Below are positions 22,904 to 34,689 of a stretch of DNA of 64,000 bases, one piece after another. Within the stretch, counting starts at the first letter, position 1. Each line of letters opens with the position of its first letter. This stretch comes from Pyrenochaeta sp. MPI-SDFR-AT-0127 (lineage: Eukaryota; Ascomycota; Dothideomycetes; Pleosporales; Cucurbitariaceae), in the NCBI GenBank assembly GCA_020747015.1, contig JAGTJM010000005.1:248001-312000 (forward strand), read 5' to 3'. A model generated the notes under the pieces. The model ran no database searches, had not been told where the DNA came from, and was given only the letters and a program-made list of their open reading frames with translations. Made by a program: the position numbers and the translations under genes.

Positions 22904-24671
22904 CTACTCAGCCTCCAGGGCTAAAACATCCTCAATACTTGAGAGCCCATTCCATTGCGCATTGCCTCGATACTCGTACTTAGGATCACTATCTGATTTC
23001 ACATCCTTGCTTCGCCTCAACTGTAACTTGGCCTGCATCAAGTACGGTTGAGCTCTGTCTTGGAATCCAGTTCGAGCAAGGTGAAGAGTGAGCCACTCCA
23101 GCGGCTCTTCCTGAGCCTGCGAGATTTTCTCCATAAGAGACAAGGCGGCTTTCTCAGTGTTGCCTCTATTGAGAGGTGGTGGGGCGATCGTACCCCCCGC
23201 GTTCTGCCTGAGTTCATCGCTGTACTCAGAAGCGCTTTGTGGGAGGTGTAAGAATAAATCAAGCTTCTTGAGGTTGAGCGTGCACAAAAGGGCCGAGTGT
23301 TTACGGTCAATCTTGGTGTATGATCAGTCATCTTGTCCCTTGCCAGAGAAAATCAAGGGTGTACTTACGTTGGATTGAACAGGGGCGTCCCAACCCAGCC
23401 GCTCTAGCGAGGGAAAATCTTTGGTAACTGTCTTCAATATTCTGATATCAATATATTGAGGGTAGCAGTAGTCACTAGTCGCAGGCCGAAGGATGAGTTC
23501 TTTCAAGGTATCCTTGTGCCGCATTATCGCCGGCCATAGCGTGTTGATGCTGATCTGTGCTCGAGCAATATCAAGACTCTCCAGAGACTCGAGAGAATGA
23601 ATGAAGTTCTGTGCAGGGCCCATCAAGCCTTCTGTAACTCCAAATCGTAGAGCCTTCAGGTTTGGCATCCATCCAGTAAAGGCCGAGAAGAACCCTGTGG
23701 GATTATCGGTACCAAAATCTAGTTTTCGTAGAAGTGACCAGTCCATTGCATTGCGGAGCAAACTGCAATGTTCGGCATCCCATAGATAGTTTGATTGACC
23801 CCAATACCGTTGTATATTGAGCTTCAATTCCAGTAGTTGAGGCAGACGTGTCTCAGGAGTGATATCCAGGCGAGCGAAGGTGAGCGGCTCTCTATCATCC
23901 AAAATCTTCATACCTATGTATGCATTTCCATCGGTTTGGCACTCAATGTGTAAGTACTTAACGCTGCCTCCAGAAACAAGAGCTTGAGTAAGTTTTGGCC
24001 ATTCAGAGCGTGAAGGCTGCTCAGCGCTGTAGCCTTGATTATAGATAGTGTAGACGAGTTTGACCAAAAGAGGAGAAGCGAGCAGGTTGATGTCCATTTG
24101 GCGATGTGGGACAGTGCTAGCGTTTTGGCGATTGAGAACGCGGACTGACAGTTCAAGATCAGGCCAAACGAGCTGGATTTTCTCCAAGACCTCTTTGGGC
24201 ATATGAGCTGAGGTTTCCCAGCTAATAGACCTAAGCAAAAACAACGGGAGATGGCCATGAAGGTACTTACTTTAACTTGCGAAGTGTTCCATGTTGAGAA
24301 ATTTGATTAAATATCAACTTCAAATCATCTGCAGGCAATCCCTCTTTGATGGTGAGTTCGCGAACATGTTTTGCAACTAAAGAGTCCGTGTCATTACGGA
24401 ATTCTTCAACGAGTAACTGATATGCTTGCTGAATCTTGCTCATGTTAGACCCTTTCCTCAGGGTGAGATGTCGATAAGCGAAGGGCAGTGCAGAGCGACG
24501 CAAAGCTCTGGATGATTGCGCTAATGCGAAGACAGCTGACGTGGAGACCTTGGCGAGTTCAGAGATGATTAAATAATGAATATCCTCCGCAACACCATTG
24601 ATACCGGTGTCACCGTTGGCAAGGTAGTCATTGTCTCTGAGGATTTCGTGATTGGAGTTTGGAGAATCCAT
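22904..24671 (-). CDS. F-box-like protein
   Basis: Three exons (24671..24271, 24230..23369, 23321 region corrected to 23311..22904) give 556 residues; introns are 40 and 57 nt. The first ATG is at 24671. Residues about 30-70 (VAEDIHYLIISELAKVSTSAVFALAQ... ALPFAYRHLTL) match the fungal F-box-like pattern of a leading acidic-hydrophobic helix, then S-x-R-LR and PF-x-YRHLTL. The long remainder contains leucine-rich stretches such as LESLESLDIARAQI and LKELIL that may form irregular repeats for substrate binding. F-box proteins link targets to SCF ubiquitin ligase through Skp1; the target here cannot be inferred. The first intron (40 nt) is short but has a good donor (GTAAGT) and a TTTTTGCTTAG acceptor. 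Confidence 0.8.
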
Positions 24672-25774
24672 CTTAGCGAGCAATGAAAGGTCAGTTAAAT
24701 TTTGATTAGGCGCGGATGTGAGTTGAATTGTTGTGCATCAAATATGGTTGGAATAATTGGCCCTCATATATACATCGACCATAAAAAGGTGCCTGTTGGG
24801 TTGTCTCTTTTGCAAGGCGGCGCAGGGATGCATGTGTGGTGGGGCTGTAACAAAGACGCCACGGTATGCTGCCATACCTCAGGCATGAGCATGAGCATAC
24901 GGTTGGATATCGGCTCAGGTATTTCCTTACTACTCTGGACCATGGCGTGAAAGAGGTCGAGTTGTTTATTCTGTAGAACAGCGAAGTTTGCCATGATGTT
25001 ATCGATAGTGCGCTTATAATTGTTGGACTATTTACCACTTTCCTCTTTCCACGACCATACAATCTGAATTTCGTTCTCATACAACACAATTTGCACTCAG
25101 CAGGAAAACTCAAGTCTTGGAATCTGACTCGAGTGCACCTCTTCACGAGTCTCGTATTGAATAATGTAAGGCAACTCAAAGGATGCACGCGGCATGCACC
25201 GCCACATCCATCATTGCTGCCTTCGGCGCACGGTCCACTTACGGATGCCAGCCTCGTGAAATATGCAGCCTGAACATTGGTAGATACCATGAATGTCGGC
25301 TGTGTCTTAGTCTTGCATTATCATATCAGTTTACAATGATACTTCCAGGTTACTCTCTGGTTATTGAGATATAATCGAGAGCCCGTGAGCACGTAGAGGC
25401 CACTTACATTGATCATGCCTTAGGCCCCCACGAAACACAAGGATTTCAAATCCTGTCTTGAAGGTCAGTGCAGTTTGATCAACAAGAACGTGGCGCAGAC
25501 ATGCTCAGTACTGAGAAAAGTGGCAACAGGACTAAGAACATTCCTCGCACACTTTGATCTGTCGCACACAGGTCGAATCTAAGGCACCACATTCGATACG
25601 CAGCTCCTCTGAAGACAGTAGTCGCATCAATTTCCAACAATCTCAAGCTAAGAAAGTGGCGACTGAGCAGATAGGTTGCAATAGTAGTTGGAAACGCTAA
25701 GCATTAAAATTAGGGCTCGAGGCTTGCTTAGGAGCTGTTGTAGTAGCGTATAGTTTATCAAGACCTTCGACTCC
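24672..25774. other. Intergenic, nothing recognised
   Basis: Spacer between the F-box-like promoter and the 3' end of the alpha-galactosidase. A 194-codon minus frame (24706..25290) shows no domain, signal peptide or splice partner, and I regard it as chance. Confidence 0.5.
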
Positions 25775-27507
25775 TCACTCCAGCACCTCAATTCCTACTA
25801 GGTCCGGCGCCCAAGTACCTACAGACCCGCCCAGAACCACAATATTCCCAGAACCTTGCAAAAATCCGTCAGTTTCAATCAGAAGGCGTCCGCTCTCTTC
25901 CCAATCGCCACCCGAGAGGGGGAATGCCCATCTCTTTGCTGCGGCCCCATTGACTGCGACAGTCATGTTCCTTGCGTTATCGCCATTACCCCAGGCAGTC
26001 TCGAATGCGTAGTCATAGTTGATGAAATCTACGCCAATCACCTTCTTTCCAGCAGACTTGGCAGAAACGTTAGAAAAGGTGACCTTAGCGCCGGAATCGA
26101 TATTTCCAATTTTGGAGCCTGTGGGTAGACAGGTGCCTGTTGCGCAGGACACTACTCGAGCTGAGCCCGAAATGGACGCTTTGGCAGCAGAGTAGTATGC
26201 TCCAGACTTGAGAGGAGTGGCTGCAACGATATTCGACAGTACCAAGATACGCAACTCGTGCCCCGCCAAGTCCAACTTCTGCGAGCCTGAGATGACACCA
26301 AGATCCTTTGCGGCCCAGACGTTCCGGGCTTGCGCTGATGCAATACCTAACGAGGCCAGATCAAAGGTGACACTCTGAGAGCTATTCTTCCAATTTGCGA
26401 TTCCTAATACCTGTCTAGAGCCAGAGAGCTCGCCTTGCCAGATGTCCCACTCTTCCACTGTGTAGCGACGAACTAGTTGACTTTGTTTTGCAAGAGGATC
26501 TTGATTGATAGCAATGACCTCTTTATTAGACATAATTTCAAGCGAAGTTTTACTGAGCCTGGCTGAATCGAGCGCGGCCCCGATGATGAGAGGTGATTTA
26601 TTGATGGCCCACATGCCAAAGTGGAACCGCTCTTCCTCGGCTGATAAGGCATTGAGGCCAACACTTCAACTGTAAGCTAACGTTCCAAAATGATTACAAT
26701 AGTACTCACATCAACATATCCATATCCGCAAATGCACCCACAGTAGTATGTTTGAAATACGGAACGACCTGATTAGTGATGCGCCAAATACTGCGCCATG
26801 CATTGTAAATGTCGTTGCTGATTCTCCACGTATTACCAATCTTTGCAGACCAGTCACCAACATCAGTACCGATTCCCCATTGACATAGAAAGTATTGAAT
26901 GTCGCGGTTGACTGCGTCCAGCTCTGCGGCCATGTGTTGAAAGCGTGCTGGGGACTGAGCTTCTGCAGAACTGGAGTCAACCATAACTGTCTTTGAGGTG
27001 GCGTAACAGTTGTCATATCTGCGCACAATGAGTCTCGCTGGCATTTCTCGCAGGACGGCAGGGCTCTTACTTCAAGCTATCTCCACCCCATTCCGCAAAA
27101 CTCTCTGCATCGAGCTTTTCGAACCCTAAACTCGCAGGCAAGTCTGATGATCCACATTGCAAGTATCCAGCCCCTGAATAGAGGCCAAAGTCCAGTCCTA
27201 GCCCATGAATGTAGTCGCCTAGTGCCTTTCCTCCTGATGGAAACAATGTAGAGTTCCATTGGAGCTTCCCATTAGCATCTCGGTCGCGGGATGGCCACCC
27301 GCAATCTACAGTCACAAATTTGTATCCGAGTTTGTCAAGTCCGAGATCAATGAGACCCTGGGTACTTTGCTTGATCTTGGCTTCAGAAGGTGAGCAGCTC
27401 CACGTGTTGTACGAGTTCCATCCCATGGGTGGTGTCGGTGATCGAACAGTCCTTCCAGCTACTTGAAGCGCAAGAAGCGCTACAACCAAGACTTTCATGT
27501 TTTCCAT
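25775..27507 (-). CDS. GH27 alpha-galactosidase, secreted
   Basis: Three exons (27507..27071, 27018..26710, 26663..25775), 544 residues; introns of 52 and 46 nt. The signal peptide is MENMKVLVVALLALQVAG, and the ATG at 27498 is an alternative start. GH27 hallmarks: PPMGWNSYNTW at the mature N-terminus, FVTVDCGWPSRDRD, the nucleophile motif KYDNC across junction 1, QWGIGTDVGDW, and DMDMLIVGLN across junction 2. The catalytic domain is followed by the usual beta domain and an extra C-terminal module (about residues 400-544) rich in Gly/Ser/Ala that resembles a carbohydrate-binding beta-sandwich. It removes terminal alpha-1,6-galactose from oligosaccharides or galactomannan outside the cell. Confidence 0.93.
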
Positions 27508-28655
27508 ATCAAAGGACCATACAGTGGATAAAAATCAAATTGTAGATAGCAAGTGGTTTACTTTTCAAGTTATCACCGATCCTATATAGTTACGTCGTAC
27601 CCGCATTTCGACGATCGTCATGATGTAGCAGGTGAACGGGCAACGGGAGAATCAATAACCGAGCAAGAAGTCCGGGGACCAAGACGATATTCTTTTGTTT
27701 AGTGCCACAGGCGAGTGTAAATTGAGAAGGTGCAGAGCGATCATACGACATGGGACATTTAGTGGAGCACAAGCCAAGGTCGGACAATTCGCCGACAGTT
27801 CATGGGCCGATCCGGTTTCCCCGCATCGGAGGAATATAATCGCGAAAGTAGCTAATAAGTTCCCTGTGACATGGTTGCGCCGTCCGCTATTTTATCCTGC
27901 GGCAAATGGTCACGTTCTGAGAAGTCTAACTGTATTCATCTACTTGATGTACAGTAGTCAAACTCATCAATATATACCATTCTTGTCCTATTGTATTTAG
28001 GTTAAGACTGCAGTGGGTGCTCATGGAACAAAGAAATGTATCTTCTGGCACATGCTACCTAGATCATGCTCTGGGGAACATTTGCCACATTGGAGCTTTC
28101 GAACTACTTTGGTCCCATTTTCGCCGCGCTCATACCATCATCGAAACTATGTATGCTGAGCTCAGGCAATCGACTAAAGGATGCAGGAAAATAAACTGGG
28201 GCTATCGGAAGTGATGCATCAGAATGCGCTCACGTTGGGGATGGGTGACTGCCAAAGAAAGCTCCTGTCCATCTCTATTTAGCGTTGGTCTCAGCGACAA
28301 GGCTCGGAGTAGCTGAAATTTAAACGGCACCTCTCATTGCCCCAAGCGCTCACACGACGACTCTGAGGGCGTTCTTGGCGTGTGAGGCTTTCATTACTCT
28401 TTAGGATAAGATGATTGTGAGCACCTGAGCAATCGTAAGGTGTGAAGGTTTCAGCTCGCTTGATAACACCAACTGAGGTACAAAGGTTGCCTAATCAGGA
28501 AACGCCACTCGATTCTTAAGTTCACATTTAGAGGCCGGCAAACTTTGTGGCGCAAACGTTAGCGGTCCAGGCTGTGCATCTGCGCAAAAAATAGGTGATT
28601 TATTGTCAGAGCCCCACTGATTTTGTACTTCGTTATTCTACACACATTACAGAAT
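27508..28655. other. Divergent intergenic region
   Basis: Promoter space between the alpha-galactosidase and the membrane protein at 28656. A TATATAG on the minus strand at about 27583..27589 lies some 80 nt upstream of the galactosidase ATG. No gene seen. Confidence 0.5.
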
Positions 28656-30695
28656 ATGGGAAACCAGGATATCGCGATAACTGACTATGCTATACCACAA
28701 GCTGACCGCCCAATTCGGCTTAGTCTCAAGCAACGCCTCGGCTTGTACATCATTTGTGCATTAGTTGCAAGTACGATCGTTATCATAGGCTTTGTTGGTT
28801 TTATTGTCTTCCTTTGGACAAGCGATAGCACAAATTCAGTCTGGCTCAACATCGTTCTCGCTGGATGGATCCCTCGGATTATCACCATCACGACGTTGAC
28901 CCTACGCTGGGCTGTTACGGTTCAAGCAGGCGTAGCCACATCAATGGCCGCGTCTTTGTACTTAAATGGGTTCCAAGTCTCTCTGCCAAGTGTTGCAGCC
29001 GTGTCTTTACTTCGTTTTGAGAACACTGGCCCGCGTTCTCTGCTGCAACATTTCACGGTCAGGTCTCAACCTAAGACCCTTTTTCTATCTGGGATCGTGC
29101 TTCTCCTGAGCATAACTACTTTACTGTTACAATTTACCTCTACCGCGCTCTTATCCGATGTGGGGGCCGGGAACATCACCCAACCACTACCGAACACCAA
29201 CATCTCGTACGGCATGGGATCCTCCCCATATACGGTCCAAGTTCAGAGCATTGGTTACTTGGGGACGAAGCCTCTTGTGTATCCTGCGTTTGCGGAATAC
29301 ACAGAGCCCGCAATAGCAATTGATGCCGTTGCGGACACAGGCCTATCAATTCGAGCTTTCCTCCCATTTGACCAACAATCACAACGTGAATCTCTTCGTA
29401 GCTTTTCTGGAAATGCCACCATTATCGATACACGCGTCGTATGTATGCGACCGGACCTTACCAACTTGAATCTTACAACCCTGAACGGTGCGCCTAGAAT
29501 CACGGGATCAGTTACGGGGAGTTCTGCCATACCTGCAAGATTTAACGGAGCGCAATTGATGAATGGCTCGGCTTTTGACTGCATGTGGGCAAAGCAGGGA
29601 ATAATTGAAACGCCAGAATGGCCGATCGCGCTGTGCAGTGTCAACACGACAGACTTGGTCATGATATCCGAATTTGACCCGTTAGTCCTTCCCGAATACA
29701 CGGCAGCGCCCACGGGTAGCGCTTGGTTGTTATTCAATTCTACTGGATCGTTCGCAGATTGGGCTGAGGTTGGCAACGTTATGAGTACTACGCCCGTTAC
29801 AGAAGTTGTCCCAATCGACGTTTGGGCCGAGATGCGCACTGATTATCCGAAGCTCGCACTCCGAGCTACGCTATGTTATACAGCATTTGATATTCAAGAC
29901 ACGAGTGTCAAGGTTCATCGATCTGGTGGGAGCCCCAAAGAAGCAGTTCTACACTGGCACAATGAGACGAGTACATTCGATACCACAGAGATAAGGAGAC
30001 AGCTCGGTGCGACGAGTTCGTACCATGGTCCACGCAACGTCTTCGCTCTAGAAAAAAAACCATCATGGCAACAGCCCGCAAGTATGGTTCCTAATCCGTC
30101 AGGAGGCCTCATCAGCAATAATCAACCCACAAGTCCTCAATTAATTACTACATATGCACTACAAGGGGTCTCAGGAACTCCAGATGAACCGATCATGCTT
30201 TGCGCGTTCTGTCAACCTGGTGGCAAGATTCGTACCCATCCGCTTCATTCTGCAGTGGTGAGCGACATCTTAAAAGACACCCTCAATCCAGCACTAGCCG
30301 TACAGGCATTCTTCACCACTTTGTTCAGTATGGCGTACAATGACCGTGTATTCCAATTCAATGTGGCAGCGACAGCAAACACAACTGTCGACGTAGTTGT
30401 GATCATGCCACAGGGGCATCGGTTCTTTTCTATCGTTTTAGTCCTCATTGTGCTGCATGTGGTGATAGTCGCGGCTTTGACTACCATGTTTATAGTGTCT
30501 GAACACAACTCATTGTTGGGAAGCGCGTGGAGCGCCTTATCGCAGCTCAACCACGAGGAGATGGCAGGGTGGTTAGCCCTCGGCAAAAATAAGCGGGATT
30601 CAGAGATGGACAGAATAATGGTGGAGACTGGAGATGCAGCCATAACCGTTTCCATCACTAATTCGGGGGGCAACCTAGCCTTTAAACGTCGTTAG
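28656..30695 (+). CDS. Large membrane protein of unknown function
   Basis: Intronless, 679 residues from the first ATG (MGNQDIAITDY). I recognise no named domain. Hydrophobic segments are seen near residues 28-54 (LGLYIICALVASTIVIIGFV), 63-85, 141-165 and 590-614 (FFSIVLVLIVLHVVIVAAL), with a large Asn-glycosylation-site-rich region between the third and the last, probably extracellular or lumenal. A charged 65-residue tail follows the last segment. This layout (short N-terminal multi-helix block, big ectodomain, one late helix) recurs in fungal hypothetical proteins. Codon use looks like that of the neighbours. Confidence 0.75.
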   Translation: MGNQDIAITDYAIPQADRPIRLSLKQRLGLYIICALVASTIVIIGFVGFIVFLWTSDSTNSVWLNIVLAGWIPRIITITTLTLRWAVTVQAGVATSMAASLYLNGFQVSLPSVAAVSLLRFENTGPRSLLQHFTVRSQPKTLFLSGIVLLLSITTLLLQFTSTALLSDVGAGNITQPLPNTNISYGMGSSPYTVQVQSIGYLGTKPLVYPAFAEYTEPAIAIDAVADTGLSIRAFLPFDQQSQRESLRSFSGNATIIDTRVVCMRPDLTNLNLTTLNGAPRITGSVTGSSAIPARFNGAQLMNGSAFDCMWAKQGIIETPEWPIALCSVNTTDLVMISEFDPLVLPEYTAAPTGSAWLLFNSTGSFADWAEVGNVMSTTPVTEVVPIDVWAEMRTDYPKLALRATLCYTAFDIQDTSVKVHRSGGSPKEAVLHWHNETSTFDTTEIRRQLGATSSYHGPRNVFALEKKPSWQQPASMVPNPSGGLISNNQPTSPQLITTYALQGVSGTPDEPIMLCAFCQPGGKIRTHPLHSAVVSDILKDTLNPALAVQAFFTTLFSMAYNDRVFQFNVAATANTTVDVVVIMPQGHRFFSIVLVLIVLHVVIVAALTTMFIVSEHNSLLGSAWSALSQLNHEEMAGWLALGKNKRDSEMDRIMVETGDAAITVSITNSGGNLAFKRR

Positions 30696-31222
30696 GAGGC
30701 AGCTTTAAATAGCGTCGACAGGAAAATCCTCAGCACCCTTGAATAACATTTCACGCACTGTCCTACGAATGAGATTAAGAGCGACGTCAAGCCTAACCTT
30801 AAACATGAACCTTACATTCGTTCTATACACCGAGAGCCTTGTATCCTTCACAAGGCTGAAACTACAAGCCATCTTGGCCGGCCCATGAGGCCAATCTGTG
30901 TCACTTGCACCAGTCTGATGGGCATGCTGGAACAAGGCGACATCGTTCCCATTCGAGGACCGGCCGATAGATTGAGGAGTTGTGTCCCACAGAACGGCTG
31001 TTGGCGCAAATGGATTAAAAGGAGAGGGCTAAGGCATGACGCTAAAGGTTGGCTGCAGGTTTATATTTGTGCATACCTCAACGTTGTCACGGATTGGGTC
31101 AAACAAGAGTGAGAATCAGAAGTGGTAAAGGTTTGGATGTCACAGCTGCAAAGCCCTAGCGTGTCAATGCCTGGAATTGATGTATCAGAGCTCTTGCCCG
31201 TGGATCGTAGACTGAACTGAAT
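30696..31222. other. Intergenic, convergent 3' ends
   Basis: 3' UTR region between the membrane protein and BFR2. No gene. Confidence 0.5.
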
Positions 31223-32741
31223 CTAATTTCTGAAAAGCATCAAGCCCGCCTCTTCCGCATCGACCTCCTCTTGCTCGCTCTCAACATCTTCATTTTCTCC
31301 AAGTCCAAGTCGCTGTCCGAAAAGACTGCTGAAGAGGTCATCCCGCTGTCGTTCTCCCCAATCCCCTCTCTCCTCGGGTGCCATGAAATTTTGTAGTTTC
31401 TCTTGTACCGTATAACGCAGCCTCCTTCCCTTGCTTGCCTTTGTGTCAACAACCTTCTTGGTTTTTGCCTCTCTAGCAACCTGCCAGGGTGCTTGGACCA
31501 CGAATTCGGCGGCGCCATTCGAATTGATGTCTGCGGAGCGCTGCTCCAGAAGCTCTTTGAGGAGTAGGCCGTAGAAGTCGGCGTCATCGTAAATGGCAGG
31601 ATCAGGTAACGCAGCCTTGACAGATGACTGCAATGGTGCGCAAGAGCGAGGCGTTTGCGTTCGAGTCACCAGGTGCGAGGATGTGAGTTGCGTATCAAGA
31701 ACTTCAGTCAAAGTTTGCTGTGCCGAGGCATTAAGGCGTGCTTTGTTGTTTGTGACAGTAGTAGCCTTTGTCTTCTTCGACCAGCGTTCCAGGACGGCCT
31801 TTCGATGCGCCAAAGCGGAGGTTTCGGTGCTTCGAATGTTGGACCAGATCTCGGAGGAGGGGGTGCTGGAGTCGAACTGGGTGCGCTTTCGCTTGTGTCC
31901 CGTTCGTGCTTCTTCTAGGGAGTGGCGAAGATCGGTAAGGTTGTTGAGAAGAGTCAGAGCAGCCGCTTCAGCGGCTTCAATTGATGCTTCTGGTGCAGAT
32001 TCTGCCTTGTATGGATCCGCGGCCAAGGAGTTTGTGGAAATCAAAGCCTTCTGTAACCGAATGCGAGTATTAAGTAGGCTGTCAAATGTCTTGCGCTGCG
32101 TCTTTATAGCCTGCCCTTTGGCGACATCGGATTGCACGCTGGCAGCAAGCGTCGATGAAAAAGACTTTGCATCTTTCATCAGGTCACGCACAGCGGATGC
32201 GCCTGACTTTGAAATGTCCCGAGCTTGTCCTTCATCTGAGTTTGCCAGGGCTTCTTCGTCTTCTTCGTCTTTGTCACTTTCATCCTCGGCATCGCTGCCC
32301 ATATCTTCGTCGTCATCGCTGATGTCTTCATCAAAGTCGGCGTCCAGTCCCTCCTCTTCGCTCTCCTCTTCATCCACTCCATCTATATTCTCTGCCCCCC
32401 CCTCGTCACTTGCCTCACTGTCCTCTTCATCAAAGCCCCTCGCAAACGGATCGTCGCTGTCGCTGTCCTCCAGCTCTTTGCGGCTGACGCCCCGACCGGC
32501 ATATTCTGGTCCAAGTGCTACCTCTTTCGCCTTCCGCAGCTTACTTTTCCCAACGGCTGTGTAGTGTTCGCGCCCCGCATTGTCGTCTCCAGCATCTGAA
32601 AGCTCGCTATCTGAACCTCCGTCGGAGCTTGAGCTGGGTGCTGGATCGAGGAGGGACTCAGGGTCAAAGTCTAGGTTGTGAATTAGCGTTGAATATTAAT
32701 TATATCCTATCAACTATACCTTTAATTTTTGATTTGCCCAT
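31223..32741 (-). CDS. bfr2: BFR2 / AATF (Traube) ribosome-biogenesis protein
   Basis: Exon 1 is tiny (32741..32720, MGKSKIK plus one base) and is joined by a 49-nt intron to exon 2 (32670..31223), giving 489 residues. The N-terminal half is strongly acidic (runs of D/E around DFDEDISDDDEDMGS); the middle has AATF leucine-zipper-like helices (TRIRLQKALISTNSLAADPY); the C-terminal TRAUB domain includes DDADFYGLLLKELLEQR and RRLRYTVQEKLQNFMAP. BFR2/AATF acts in the nucleolus in early 18S rRNA processing (SSU processome). It is divergent from IND1 with 159 bp between start codons. The G8 tract near 32393..32400 keeps the frame open. Confidence 0.93.
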
Positions 32742-32900
32742 TTTTGCAGCCTTGAGGTGAGTTTTTGCGGCAGAGCGACAAAGGCAGAAAGTTCACTTTT
32801 GCGCCCCACAAAAAAGTTGAGCTGCGTCGGCGCCTCGTTTCGCCGATGCGCGTCACCTCCGCAACAAACTCCGCTGCCTGTCACCTGCAACGACGGCGCG
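32742..32900. promoter_or_regulatory. Bidirectional promoter, BFR2 and IND1
   Basis: Only 159 bp separate the start codons of two divergently transcribed housekeeping genes. No clear TATA box is seen. The right half is GC-rich (GGCGCCTCG, GACGGCGCG), as in many constitutive promoters. Confidence 0.65.
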
Positions 32901-33967
32901 ATGCTGAAGCCGCGGTTGTTCTCGACTTTGCGGTGTCTGCAGCATGAAAACCCTCTGGTCAGTTGGAGATAGACAATGGAAGAGTTGGAGGAGTCCCAAT
33001 TGCTGACTGTCATGCAAAGGGCTTACCGCGCTCCGGCGCACCTCCGCAAATTCCCCGTATGCAACGAGGACTGCCGCAGAAGAGGAGCATAAAAGATGTG
33101 AAGAAAGTAATTGCGGTGTCCTCGGCAAAAGGTGGTGTTGGGAAGAGCACAATTGCCGGTACATCCTCACACCCGACCACCCAGTGAATCCTCAAATACT
33201 CATTACTATGATAACAGTCAACCTCGCCCTATCCTTCGCAAGACGCGGCTATCGTGCCGGCATTCTCGATACAGACATCTTCGGCCCTTCAATACCTACA
33301 CTTCTCAATCTGTCCGGTGAACCAAGACTATCAGCTAGTTAGTCCGTTTCCCGCCCAGAATCGGCAGTCACTTCCTAACACATCACCACCAGACAACCAG
33401 CTCCTACCCCTCTCCAACTATGGCCTCAAGTCCATGTCCATGGGCTATCTCATTCCCGAATCATCGCCGGTGGCGTGGCGGGGTCTCATGGTGATGAAGG
33501 CGTTACAACAACTATTGCACGAGGTAGACTGGGGTGGTCTGGACGTACTAGTCCTCGATATGCCGCCAGGCACGGGTGATGTGCAGCTCACCATCACGCA
33601 ACAGCTTATCCTTGACGGAGCCATTATCGTATCCACACCACAAGATCTCTCGCTGAAAGACGCTGTAAAAGGCGTCGAGCTATTCCGCAAGGTCGACGTG
33701 AATCTACTTGGCCTGGTGTGCAACATGGCAGGCTTCAAATGTCCTGGCTGTGGTGACATACACGAAGTGTTCGGAAATATGAACAAGATCCGGAAAATGT
33801 GCGAGAAATACGATCTAAAGATGCTAGGCGAGATACCGTTGCACGCAAGTATCAGCGAAGACGCTGATCGTGGGAAGCCAACTGTTGTCGCCCAGCCTGA
33901 GGGGGAGCGAGCAATGGTATTTAGTGAAATCGCGCAACAGGTAGAGAGCTTGATAGGCTTGAAGTAG
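32901..33967 (+). CDS. ind1: IND1/NUBPL, mitochondrial Fe-S P-loop NTPase
   Basis: Four exons (32901..32957, 33020..33158, 33218..33337, 33393..33967), 296 residues; introns of 62, 59 and 55 nt, all canonical. The N-terminus MLKPRLFSTLRCLQ is a mitochondrial presequence, followed by HENPL|GLPRSG and PPQIPRMQRGLP. The deviant Walker A is AKGGVGKST and the switch region is LDMPPGTGD. The Fe-S CxxC motif is in FKCPGCG. IND1/NUBPL delivers a 4Fe-4S cluster during assembly of respiratory complex I in the matrix. Exon 1 encodes only the presequence and the first conserved residues. It shares its promoter region with BFR2. Confidence 0.94.
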
Positions 33968-34689
33968 CTTGCACACTAGCTGTTGGAGAAATCCCAGTTG
34001 GAAAGGCTTGCATTACGCGAATGGACGTGTTTCCAACGACACATTATTCCTTTATCTTAGGAAAGCTCAGGAAAATTACACTCAAGATTATTCCTTGCCT
34101 GCTCGCCTTGAATAGACTGCTCATAAATGGTAATTCAATGCAACGGTCAGCGCATGTATTGTGTGAAGTCGTCTATTCCGCAACCTTGGCGAATTCAAAA
34201 AGGAGTCGAGCACTTGAATCGACATATACATGGCATCTTTGATTTCAGCCATTTAATTATCATTTGAATAAATGCCGTAGTATCAGCATACGGTAGATGC
34301 ACAATACAATACAGACGTGCCAAATCGAAAGTGTTGTGGCAATGGGAGGTCCACACTGGATGGGTTGCCTGGCGCCAGCCGCCGAGGACACATCAAGCAC
34401 AGCCACAGGCAACACATCCACGCCCACGCAGCCTTTAAAATGAGACGAACACAGCCCCAGGCCACCCGCGGCAAACGATCAGCTGTTATAATGCCCCTGC
34501 TGAAGCAAGGAGATGGCATATCATACAATAGACATGGCTCCAGCCACAACACCGGTCGATTCCCAACAATAGCATCCGAGAACTGCTCTTCGAGCCTAGC
34601 CTTACACATGCAACTACATCTACACCAGTCGCCACGCTAAATTCTATGCCTCGTTTCCTTTCCAGATTACTACCGGCATTACCTTCATC
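33968..34689. other. Intergenic, nothing recognised
   Basis: Spacer between two same-direction genes. No gene; short frames only. Confidence 0.5.

Noticed and set aside
24706..25290. 194-codon minus-strand frame
   Set aside because: No domain or signal, overlaps promoter space and shows random-looking composition.
31593..32564. 323-codon Ser-rich plus-strand frame opposite BFR2
   Set aside because: It is the antisense shadow of the acidic BFR2 coding sequence.
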